NCBI GenBank assembly: GCA_027596035.1
Contig: JADGJA010000107.1
Span: 1 to 41,362, forward strand
Length of the DNA stretch: 41,362 bases
Direction: 5' to 3'
Origin: Thoreauomyces humboldtii
Lineage: Eukaryota; Chytridiomycota; Chytridiomycetes; Spizellomycetales; Powellomycetaceae
Shown here: positions 1-9,072 of the stretch, in pieces
How the letters are laid out: the number at the start of each line of letters is the position of its first letter
How positions within the stretch are numbered: position 1 is the first letter of the stretch
The notes under the pieces: model-generated
The model's database searches: none
What the model was told of the DNA's origin: nothing
What the model saw: the letters and a program-made list of their open reading frames with translations, nothing else
Made by a program: the position numbers and the translations under genes

Positions 1-185
1 CTGCAGGCTACCTTGCCCATACCGATTGGCACCGCCGCCGCAAAGGCTTCTCGGAAATGAACCTTGTGCTGTCGAACGACTTTCGTCCAGAGTCGCTTTC
101 GCCGTGGTGTGTCCCACAGACAGGTCCACTCGTGCTCGTTCGCCAACAGGTCCCGTTCCTCCCTCATTCTCATTCGGGGAAGCAC

Positions 186-476
186 ATGGTGCCGCTCTCG
201 TACCGTACTTCCGTTGTCGCATCAGCCGTTGTTGCATCTGCATCCTCGTCATCTCGATCGCTCTCTCGTCGTTCCCGCTCGCTTCCAACCGTACACCTGT
301 TCTCTCGGCGTGTCGGCTGCTCTCCTCGTCGCCCCGCACCCATAGCCTCGACCGTCGTCCGTACGGCCTTCACGACTACCGCAAAGGTCGCCTACTCTTA
401 CCCGAGTCTTCCGTCAGCTTCGTCCTCCCATCTACCGCTCTCGCCGACCGTCACTCCCGCTACCACGTTCGCAATG
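186..476 (+). promoter_or_regulatory. Two in-frame start codons of MIS1 and intervening presequence
   Basis: ATG 186 has C at -3 and G at +4, a weak context. ATG 474 has G at -3. I see no other ATG in any frame between them, so ribosomes that miss the first would reach the second. The segment between encodes an Arg/Ser-rich, acid-free leader. This is what leaky scanning for mitochondrial plus cytosolic forms would look like; it is inferred from sequence only. Confidence 0.5.
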
Positions 477-3400
477 ACGGGCCAAGCCAAGATCATCGAT
501 GGAAAGGCTCTGGCCGAGTGAGCGCTTCGTTGCAGAAATGGCCACGGTTCTTCGCAACAGAGTGCTAACAGAATTGCTTTCGCCAGATCCATCCGAGCTG
601 ACCTCCACAAGACCGTCCAGGAGATGAGCGAGGTCAACGCAGGCTTCGCACCTCATCTCGCCATCGTGCAGGTTGGCGAACGCGAGGACTCGAGCGTTTA
701 TGTTCGCATGAAGCAGCAGGCCGCCGCAAAGGCAGGACTCAAGTTCACGCACCGCAAGTTGCCAGCCACCGTTTCACAGTCCGAGCTGGTGGCCCTCGTC
801 CACGAGCTCAACGACGATTTCAACGTCCACGGTATCCTCGTTCAGCTGCCGCTTCCCGACGGCCTCGACGAACGTGCCGTCACCGAAGCCATCGACTACC
901 GCAAGGACGTCGACGGCTTCCACTCCCTCAACATCGGCCTGCTCGCAAAGCGCGAGCACGAGCCGCTCTTTGAGCCCTGCACGCCAAAGGGATGCTTGCT
1001 CCTGCTGAAGCACGCCGGAGTGGACCTCAACGGGAAGCGAGCCGTCGTTGTTGGCCGGTCCAACATTGTCGGCATGCCCGTGTCCCACATGCTGCAATCG
1101 GAAAACGCGACCGTGACCGTTTGCCATTCCCGAACCCAGAACCTTCAGGAGATCGTGGGTACTGCCGACGTGCTCATCGCGGCCATCGGCAAGGCCAACT
1201 TGATCAAAGGATCCTGGCTCAAACCCGGGGTCGTCGTCATCGACGTCGGCACCAACGCCGTCCCTGACGCTACGAAAAAGTCGGGCGTCAGGTGGGCCGG
1301 AGACGTCGAGTACGATTCGGCATCTCTGGTTGCTTCGGCCATCACTCCGGTACCCGGTGGTGTGGGACCGATGACTGTTGCCATGCTCATGTTCAACACA
1401 GTTCTCAGCGCTCAACGTTCATTGAAGGGCTACCGCCGCCCAACCGACTACCTGAAGCTCAACTTGCAGACTCCCGTTCCCAGCGACATCGACATTGCCA
1501 TGGCTCAGACTCCCAAGGCGATCAAGCTGGTTGCGGAGGAGTTGGGCTTGCTTCAGTCCGAATACGAGCAGTATGGCCCCGTCAAGGCGAAGGTCGGACT
1601 TTCCGTCCTCGACCGTTTGCAGCACCGAAAAGACGGAAATTACGTTGTTATTACTGGTATCACCCCGACACCTCTCGGCGAAGGCAAGTCCACCACTTGC
1701 ATCGGTCTTGTGCAGTCGCTCGGCGCCGAATTCAAGAAGACGGCGTTCGCATGCGTGAGACAGCCCTCGCAAGGACCAACATTCGGCATCAAGGGCGGAG
1801 CAGCGGGAGGCGGTTACTCGCAGGTCATCCCCATGGACGAGTTCAATCTCCACCTGACGGGAGACATCCATGCTGTCACCGCGTCCAACAACCTTCTTGC
1901 GGCGGCCATCGACGCTCGCATGTTCCACGAGGCTACCACCCACAATGACGAAACCTTGTTTGGCCGTCTTGTGCCCGCGAAGAAGGGAGTGCGCAAATTC
2001 TCGCCGGTCATGCTGGCACGCTTGGCACGTCTCGGCATCGACAAGACTGGGCCCGACTCGCTTACGCTCGACGAGAAGAAGCGTTTTGCCCGCCTCGATA
2101 TTGACCCTGCCACGATCACATGGCAGCGCGTCATGGACACCAACGATCGCTTCCTCCGCAAAATCACTGTCGGACAGGGACCGCAAGAGAAGGGCTTCAC
2201 GCGTGAGACTGGATTCGACATCGCCGTCGCAAGCGAGGTCATGGCCGTGCTGGCCTTGACGACGGACCTGGCCGACATGCGTCAAAGATTGGGTCGCATG
2301 GTCGTGGCCAGCGACCGCAAGGGAGATCCCGTCACGGCTGACGACATCGGCATCGGTGGCGCTCTGACTGTCCTGATGAAGGACGCCATCAAGCCCAACC
2401 TCATGCAGACCCTAGAGGGCACCCCCGTTTTCGTCCATGCCGGTCCCTTCGCCAACATCGCTCACGGTAACTCGTCCATCATCGCAGACCGTATCGCTCT
2501 CAAGCTCGCCGGCACCACCAGCGACGACCACGCAGAAGCCGGATACGTGGTCACGGAGGCTGGTTTCGGCGCCGACATCGGCATGGAAAAATTCTTCGAC
2601 ATCAAGTGTCGCGCGTCGGGACTGGTACCCGATGCGGTCGTCCTGGTCGCCACCGTTAAGGCACTCAAGATGCACGGCGGTGGTCCGGAGGTCATCGCCG
2701 GAAAACCCATCAGCGATGTGTACTCGCAGGAGGACGTTGAGCTTGTCACAAAGGGATGCGCCAACCTCGCCAAGCACGTCGAGAACGCTCGCAAGTTTGG
2801 CGTCCGGGTCGTCGTTGCCGTGAACAAATTCAGTTCCGACTCCCAAGCCGAGTTGGACGCCGTAACGTCCGCTGCCATGAAGGCCGGCGCCGCCGCTGCC
2901 GTCGTCACCGACCACTGGGCTCTTGGAGGAAAGGGTGCCCGCGACCTTGCCACCGAGGTCATGAAGGTCTGCGCCTTGTCCAAGAGCGAGGGCGGCAAGG
3001 AATTCAAGTTCCTCTACGACACCGAAACACCCATCGCGGACAAGATCGAGAAGATCGCCAAGGAGATGTACGGTGCGGACGGTATCGAGCTCAGCGAGGC
3101 TGCCAAGGAGAAGATCGAGGTCTACACGCGACAGGGCTTTGGCAACCTACCCATCTGCATGGCCAAGACCCACCTCAGTCTGTCTCATGACCCCAAGCTC
3201 AAGGGCGTACCCACGGGTACGTTTGCGTGATGAGGGAAGTCTTTCAATGCATAATACTCATCGTTATTCTTACGCAGGCTTCACGGTTCCCGTCCGTGAC
3301 ATTCGCGCATCGGTCGGCGCCGGTTTCCTTTACCCTCTTCTAGGCGAGATGCAGACCATGCCCGGACTTCCTACCGTATGTGACGTTCTCGTGATTGTTT

Positions 3401-3512
3401 TGATGAACCGTAGTACATGTCGCTTACATGCTACATATTTTTCCTTTAGCGCCCATGCTTTTACGATGTCGACCTTGACCCTGAAACCGGACGAGTGGTT
3501 GGTCTGTTTTGA
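186..3512 (+). CDS. MIS1: Trifunctional C1-tetrahydrofolate synthase (MIS1/ADE3/MTHFD1 type)
   Basis: Exons 186-517, 587-3216, 3278-3375 and 3450-3512 join in phase to 1040 aa. The N-terminal half (about 110-400) is methylene-THF dehydrogenase/cyclohydrolase: the YVRMK motif with its catalytic Lys (about 153), VQLPLPDG, and [10 protein letters not shown] near 367. The C-terminal half (about 420-1040) is formate-THF ligase with P-loop [12 protein letters not shown] near 471 and the [19 protein letters not shown] loop. The enzyme interconverts formyl-, methenyl- and methylene-THF for purine, thymidylate and initiator formyl-Met synthesis. The first ATG (186) precedes about 95 residues rich in Ser, Arg and Ala without acidic residues, a mitochondrial presequence. 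The next ATG (474, Met97) would give a cytosolic form of the usual ADE3 size. The last two exons encode the conserved end ([26 protein letters not shown]). Identity is certain; the start choice is inferred. Confidence 0.95.
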
Positions 3513-3809
3513 TCGGCCTGCATCAATTAGTTCTAGACATTCACATAGAACGAAACGCATTTGGGGGGGCTGGAGCATAGATATCATAAACATATTGCCA
3601 ATTCAGTCTGTTATGCACATTTGTAGTAAACACGTTGTCGTCGTTGTCATCGTCATCGCACGCTTTCGTGTGATGGTTTGAAGTGAGGCCACGGTTCAGA
3701 GACAGATGGCGGACCGATGACCTGTGATCAGGGGAATCGATATGTGGGCAGAACCACATGCCCAAGCAACACGGTATATACAGAACCAGCAGGTTTCGTT
3801 GGTATCTCT
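3513..3809. other. Convergent intergenic region between MIS1 and TEX9
   Basis: The 3' flanks of two convergent genes meet here. Short open frames occur on both strands but none resembles a protein or carries plausible splice sites. Confidence 0.6.
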
Positions 3810-5728
3810 CTAGACGTCCCAATTCAAAGCTCGGACGAAGTCCTGCTCAGCAATGTCCAGCAGCTTGGCCGACTCGAGATGAAGCTACGGGGATCGCGAG
3901 CTGTCAATATTACACCCATTCTCCAGCATTTTCAGCGACGCATCCTGCTACAAACCTTCTGCCGTTTCAGCACGTCGACCAGCTGCGATTGCTTCTTGAA
4001 CGCGATGAGTAGCTCCGTCTTCTGCTTCTGCACGCGTCGATGATCTTGGAGAAGTTTCTCGTTCGTGCGCAGAGCTTCTTCCAGTTTCTCCTACGAGGAC
4101 AAAGAGAAAATTAGCTCGAGTTCGGAAGGGTTCAGGTTCGTACTGAGAGGGGGCCTTACCTTTGTCGCGGATGAAGCAGACGACGCTACTCCCTTCAAGC
4201 GCTCAATCTCGTCTAAGGCACGATTTAGCCTGTCATCGAGAGAGCACGTCCAGTTGGTCAGACAGGTCAACTTCCAGGACCGTTCAACCCAAGGTTTTCC
4301 ACACCTCACCTGACGTCCTTGGCGTTTCCATCCGTCTCTGCACCTCTCTGCGCTCTCCCCAACGCATCCACCTGCTTCCTGACCGTCGCGAGCTCGGATT
4401 CGGCCTCCTCGGCGCGTCGTCGCATGTCTTCCAGGAGAGTCGCGGACCGAGCGGACTGTGCTTCGCGGACGGACTGGGATCGAAGGAGCTTGGCGTGGGT
4501 CTGGTCGAGATGGTTGAGCTTCTCGGTGAGGGTCTTTATCTGTTCTGTCTGCAACGAGTAACCCGGGTTTTCAGTGACGGACGTGAGAGCCGAGGGGCAG
4601 GAGAGACGGAGGTTGGTTGCGTACCTTTGCCTCGTCCTGTCGAACGAGCTTACCCATGTCCTGCTGCATTACGTGTAGCTTTGCTCGAAGTAGACGGGCG
4701 GATGCCTCGGCGCCCAGACCGTCGTCGGGTCCAGCATCACCGGGACCCAGATCTGCGGTGCTGGTGTGAGAGGCTACAATTGGACCATTTCGTTGTGACC
4801 TTTCAGGACCGGGTAGACTGGCTGTGAGACAGGGGTTGGAAATACATGTGTCGGGCGTCCGGTTCCCGCTCACCCTGATGGCCTTCGTGTGCTGGCATTC
4901 TGTTGAACGTCGACGTTAACACAAGAAAGTGGCTTTCTTTCGTCGACAGAAGAAGGGAAGCACGTCTTACCGATCGACGATGCTCGACGGTAGATGTTGT
5001 GGCAACTCCTCCACTTGTAGATGGACGTCCTGAGCCACTGGCCGGCCGTCGGGCAGATGTAGATGGTCTCTTTAGTCCGGCCATCGACAGCTTACTATGA
5101 GAAGGAAACAGGCAGTTTGAACCTATGTCGCTTCAAGAGTCGGCAGTCCCTCTCCTTGATACGGGAGGTGCGCACCTCTGTTCTTCCTCCGGTTCAGCAG
5201 CTCCGCTAATGCTAGGCGCTGTGACGGGTCTGACGAGGGTAGCTCGTCCTTCTTTCTATCACGTCCATCCCAGGTAAACGATGAGCACCTCTCTAGCGGC
5301 AGGTACCGATCTTTGGCCCTGGAACTACTCACTACTACATCTTCGACGCTTTTTAGGACGCGCTCTGATTTGCTTTGAATCTCCTTGTTTAGACGGCTGA
5401 ATGACCGCAACTGGATCAGCGTTCTGCCTCCTGTGCGGTGTCCCACTTCCAAACGTCTCACATGTACTCGTTTTCTTTCTTAAGAAACTCGGCGTTGGGC
5501 TTGTAGGACACATCGCCGGCATCATCCTCATCCTCCGGATCTCGTGGGGCTTTGCTTTCCTCTTTTAATTCATCATCCTCTTCGCCTTCCATGTGTGGAC
5601 TTTCCGATCCGTCGTCTGAACCATCCGACTGCGCAATCCGACAAAGACGAGTCTCAGCTTCAAAGGACTGGACATCGGTTTCGTGATCCTCTCCTTACCT
5701 CGTGCTGCTGGAGGCTCGTTCTGTACAT
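3810..5728 (-). CDS. TEX9: TEX9-like coiled-coil protein
   Basis: Ten exons join in phase: 5699-5728, 5462-5628, 5163-5396, 4971-5094, 4874-4899, 4625-4817, 4310-4548, 4160-4229, 3956-4090, 3810-3884 (430 aa; animal TEX9 is about 390). The match to TEX9 is clear in several blocks: NEYIRLNKEIQSKSE near the N terminus, LLRAKLHVMQQDMGKLV in the middle, DVRLNRALDEIERLKG, and the C-terminal FKKQSQLVDVLKRQK followed by HLESAKLLDIAEQDF. The protein is acidic at the N terminus, then Ser/Pro/Arg-rich, then a long coiled coil. TEX9 is a poorly studied centrosome/cilium-associated protein, which fits a flagellated fungus. The six downstream exons are secure. The first exon, the start at 5728 and the long third exon are the simplest phase-consistent model and may change. 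Confidence 0.8.
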
Positions 5729-6061
5729 ATCTTTTGGGTCAGAAACCAGGTTATATCGAAACGCGCTTTTGGTCGCGCACCTCGTACATGTTCGCGCTCT
5801 CCAACGCTGTCGACAGTCGATCAGCGTTCGTTGAAAGCCTCGCCTCGCTGGTCCCAGAATAGCAGCCTTGCCGCAACCTTGCCGCACGGGACAGAACAAC
5901 GCCTTACCGCACGGAGAAGCTTCACCGCAACCAACAACTTCCAGGATGGGGGAGCATGACTGCAAATACAAAAGGACACCGACTTTCTCTTCCACCTCGT
6001 CACAAGCACAAGCTTCAAGCAAACAAAGCAACCCTTCATCCAACCTCACCTCTCCACAAAC
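5729..6061. promoter_or_regulatory. Shared divergent promoter region, TEX9 / 137-aa gene
   Basis: The proposed start codons of two divergent genes are 333 bp apart. The side next to the rightward gene is C/T-rich, then rich in CAA and CAAGC just before its ATG, like a fungal 5' leader. A minus-strand open frame covers the left half, so TEX9 may have further 5' exons here. Confidence 0.45.
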
Positions 6062-6475
6062 ATGCCCTCCCTCATTTCCACCGCCCCCGCCACCAAGCCC
6101 TCCGGAGTCAAAGGCATCTTCGCCTTATTCCGGTCCAACAAAACCGCCGCCGACACTCCTTCGGCCGAAGAGTCTGTCGACTTTCTCCGCAAGAACTCGG
6201 CCTCCACGCTCGTCAACGAGGAAGTCTCCACGACCGACTCCGTCCCACCTCCCACGAAAGCCGTGGACCCCTGCACGGCCTTCGTCCAGACCGTCGAGTC
6301 CGACATCGTCTCCATGCAGCGGGCAAAGTCGTTGCGAACGTATCGGTGGAAGGTCCCCGCTTCCGTCGACGCGAGGAAGGCTCACAAGGCGTGCAAGCGC
6401 ATCGGAGCTCCCGGAACCACGTTCGACGTCGAGACCGTCGGAACCTTGCAGTACATTACCGCTCGATGGGCTTGA
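6062..6475 (+). CDS. Hypothetical protein, 137 aa, no introns
   Basis: I do not recognise this protein. It is a single open frame with a good start context (CAAACATGCC) after a C/T- and CAA-rich leader. The N-terminal third is Ser/Thr/Pro-rich with a basic stretch (FALFRSNKTAAD), the middle carries several acidic residues, and the C-terminal 50 residues are Lys/Arg-rich (RTYRWKVPASVDARKAHK) with two cysteines overall. There is no signal peptide or membrane span. It lies between TEX9 and CIBAR1, both minus strand, and ends tail to tail with CIBAR1. A coding role is supported by leader, start context and codon usage; function is unknown. Confidence 0.6.
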   Translation: MPSLISTAPATKPSGVKGIFALFRSNKTAADTPSAEESVDFLRKNSASTLVNEEVSTTDSVPPPTKAVDPCTAFVQTVESDIVSMQRAKSLRTYRWKVPASVDARKAHKACKRIGAPGTTFDVETVGTLQYITARWA

Positions 6476-6801
6476 TCATGCGTAGAGGAACCCTGGTGCT
6501 CTTTTGTAAATAGTTCGAGCCTGCATCCCATACCAAACATAATGTCTCCTACATATAGAATTGCTGTACAATGACGTGAAAACCTTCATGAGATCTCCTA
6601 CTCAGCCTGAATCGTGAAAAATTTGTTGACATGCGGTATTGTCTGCTGGAAAATGTTTCGGAGCATGATAACCAATGTCGAGCATAGCTCGTTGCGACTG
6701 TCAAGGAAATAACTTCTCAGTACATTCATTGCAGAGCGATACTCCGCTCGGTTCGCACTGGGTGTTCTCGCAGTGGACCTTTGACCGAACCTTTTATCAT
6801 T
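6476..6801. other. Convergent intergenic region
   Basis: A/T-richer spacer between the 3' ends of the 137-aa gene and CIBAR1. TGTAAATA and ATAATG near the left end could belong to a polyadenylation signal. Nothing else is recognised. Confidence 0.5.
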
Positions 6802-8222
6802 TCAATAGCCTTCTCGCATGCTTGCCCTCCTCTCTTTTGCGTTCCACCGAGCGGGCTCTTGTCCTCGCCCACTCGCCCACCCACCCTTATGTCCCGGCAC
6901 AGCCGACTGCGGAGCCAGGGAGGGTCTCCGTCCCGTCATCGGCAGCCCTCCCGCCCCTCCACCCAATCTCGCAGACATAGGGCCTTTCACGCTTGCCGAC
7001 ATGGGTCCCCTCGGACTAGCCGACATCGGTCCTCTCCCACCTCCGGGACCTCTCAACCCCGCTGACGGTGGTCGATATCCGTCTCCGTCGTCGTCCACGA
7101 ACCCTCGTCGTAGCGGGCTGGACGGTGCGGGAAGGATGCGTTCTTCGATGTCCTCGAGATCCAGCTCGACGATGTCTTCGCTGAGGAGGAGCTGATGGGC
7201 CTCTCCGAGGATTTCGAGAGCCTGCGCGTGCTGGAAGTTTGGGAACTGGGTTGTTAGCGCGTATCTGAAACGTTTTCAAGGCACACATCTCGGGCTCTTC
7301 CTCACAAAGTTCATCTCGTTCCAAATGAATTGACCGAGGGATTTTTGCAGATCGGCTCGCTTCTCCACCTCGAAGCGATGCATGCTGTCCATGAGGGTGG
7401 TGGTTGCTGTGCGAGTGTCTTGATGCGCCGTCGTCAGCTCCAATTGCAGTTGGTTCTGATGATGAGAGGGATTGTGGAGGGAAAAGTGTTGAGCTCCACC
7501 ATGTCTTGGTAGCATATCAAGTGCATGTGCTCACGATCTTGCTGCGATTTTGTCCATCCTTGATGACCACCTTATCGAGGTTCTCCTGCTTCTGCTGCTC
7601 CTTCTTCATGGCAGCTTCTCTAGCTTTCACTTCGTTCTGTCCGAGCACAGTTATCAGTATCGTCTGATGGCATCCTTTTGTGAATTTGTCTTGCAGGCAA
7701 CGAACCTTCATCCGTCCGCAAATCATCTGCCGAAACCCGCGTCAGTACCGCCACTCTCGAAAAAAAGCAGCTGCAGTTCAGAGGACACACCGAGTACAAT
7801 TTGATAGGGTCCTGGGAGAGCAGAGTGATGCGCTGCATGGCGTTTTCCCTGGCGAGTTCTCGTTCCGTGAGCTTCTCGGAAACACCGGCCAAGACCTCGG
7901 CCAGACTCGGCGCCTCGGTCTCGGAGAACATCTTGAGGACCACCGCGAGCTTGAGGCTCTTTCTTCGGACCCCTGAACGACGAGTGAGACAAAGTTCAAG
8001 GCTAGCAAGATGATGGAGGAGTGTGCCTTTCACTTACGCTCCTGGTTACGCAGGTATCCGGCCAGCGTGTTCCGAAGACCGGCCATGTTCCTTTCGGTCT
8101 CTTTGATGACGGTGTGGATGAACCGGTTTCCTTCCTCGCTAATAGGGACATGGATCGTGTCAGATGAGCTTCCTAAGATACCGACCCTCTTTATGTCCAT
8201 ACTTTGCGCCCTTGGTCGTCAT
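6802..8222 (-). CDS. CIBAR1: CIBAR1/FAM92-type BAR-domain protein of the ciliary base
   Basis: Seven exons join in phase: 8203-8222, 8038-8138, 7791-7972, 7706-7726, 7535-7636, 7306-7455, 6802-7245 (339 aa). The FAM92 family is recognised along the whole BAR region (about 7-215): an N-terminal helix with NRFIHTVIKETERNM and LAGYLRNQE, then FSETEAPSLAEVLAGVSEKL, PIKLYSMICGRMKNEVKARE, MHRFEVEKRADLQKSLGQF and ALEILGEAHQLL. The tail (about 240-339) is Gly/Pro/Ser-rich with three GPMSA repeats, probably disordered. CIBAR proteins bend membrane at the base of cilia with CBY partners. The ATG at 8222 is about six codons before homology starts. Exon 4 is only 21 nt. The intron before the last exon has a textbook GCTAAC branch site 9 nt before its AG. 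Confidence 0.88.
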
Positions 8223-9072
8223 TCTTGAGATGGGTTGTTTTCGTCTTGCGAAAGCTCTCGGAAACAGAAATGAGGGGAAAATGCGAGAATGGGCGGGGAA
8301 TGGGAACTGACAGGTCCATCAACGCGTATTGAAAAAGCGCGTGAAGTAAACCACCGTGATACAGGTCTTCGGCAACGTTCAACGCTCTTCTCCAGAACAG
8401 CGTCATGACAAGGGAAGGAAGCCCAAGGATATAACAGAAGAGGAAGTAGTCATTAGACCTGCTGTGGATGTGACGATGGTTTGTCAAGCCCGACTTGCTT
8501 CACTCGCTCTTTCTCGACCGGGGCGTCGACGACAAGAAGCGGGTGGTGGATCGAGATTTTCTTTGGTAGATGATTCTCATCTGCTTATTATTCTCCATAC
8601 CCACCCAACAACGCATATCATAGTATCAGGGAAGCTACACCTTGCCTTTATGCGAATGCTCTGGGGGGTTCATGACCACAATGACAAAGTACCCTCAACG
8701 AAATACCCGAGTCAAGAGGAAGCTTCGTCCCGTCTTGCGTGGGAAAGCGACGACGCTGTGATGATGACCGCAGTGCTGCCAGACAGGACTGACTCGATCT
8801 GCACGCAACGAGCGGCAAAGAGCCTGAGTGCCGATCGACAGGCAGCGAGCGAACGCGGGGGGTGTGAGTCATGGCACGGCCCTCGCTTCCGTTCTTCCTT
8901 CTGTACAAATGTCTACACCACCAAGTCAATTACAGTACGTAAACACCCGTTCGAACTATAGATGTCAGCTGGCACCATCGCAGCTGCCTTCATCATCCGT
9001 CGAGTACCGACGACGCATACAAGGGTCTGAAGATTGGGTCCGTACACCTCGTCTGAACCGCGAACCGACAGA
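8223..9072. other. Divergent intergenic region CIBAR1 / BIO3-BIO1
   Basis: 850 bp between two divergent start codons must hold both promoters. A 201-codon plus-strand frame crosses it (8356-8961), but its protein is low in recognisable structure, has no leader or neighbours supporting it and looks like chance. No TATA box or repeat stands out. Confidence 0.5.

Noticed and set aside
57..185. Still earlier in-frame ATG (57) for MIS1
   Set aside because: It would prepend acidic residues, prolines and a Cys/Trp segment that spoil the presequence; 186 gives a cleaner leader.
1419..2285. Long minus-strand open frame (288 codons) inside MIS1
   Set aside because: It is antisense to a strongly conserved enzyme; its openness reflects G/C-biased codon use.
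4162..4827. Plus-strand frame of 221 codons over TEX9
   Set aside because: Antisense shadow of coiled-coil exons; no leader, homology or splice support.
8356..8961. Plus-strand frame of 201 codons upstream of the biotin gene
   Set aside because: The protein has no recognisable domain, spans the promoter region and is not linked by splice sites to BIO3-BIO1.
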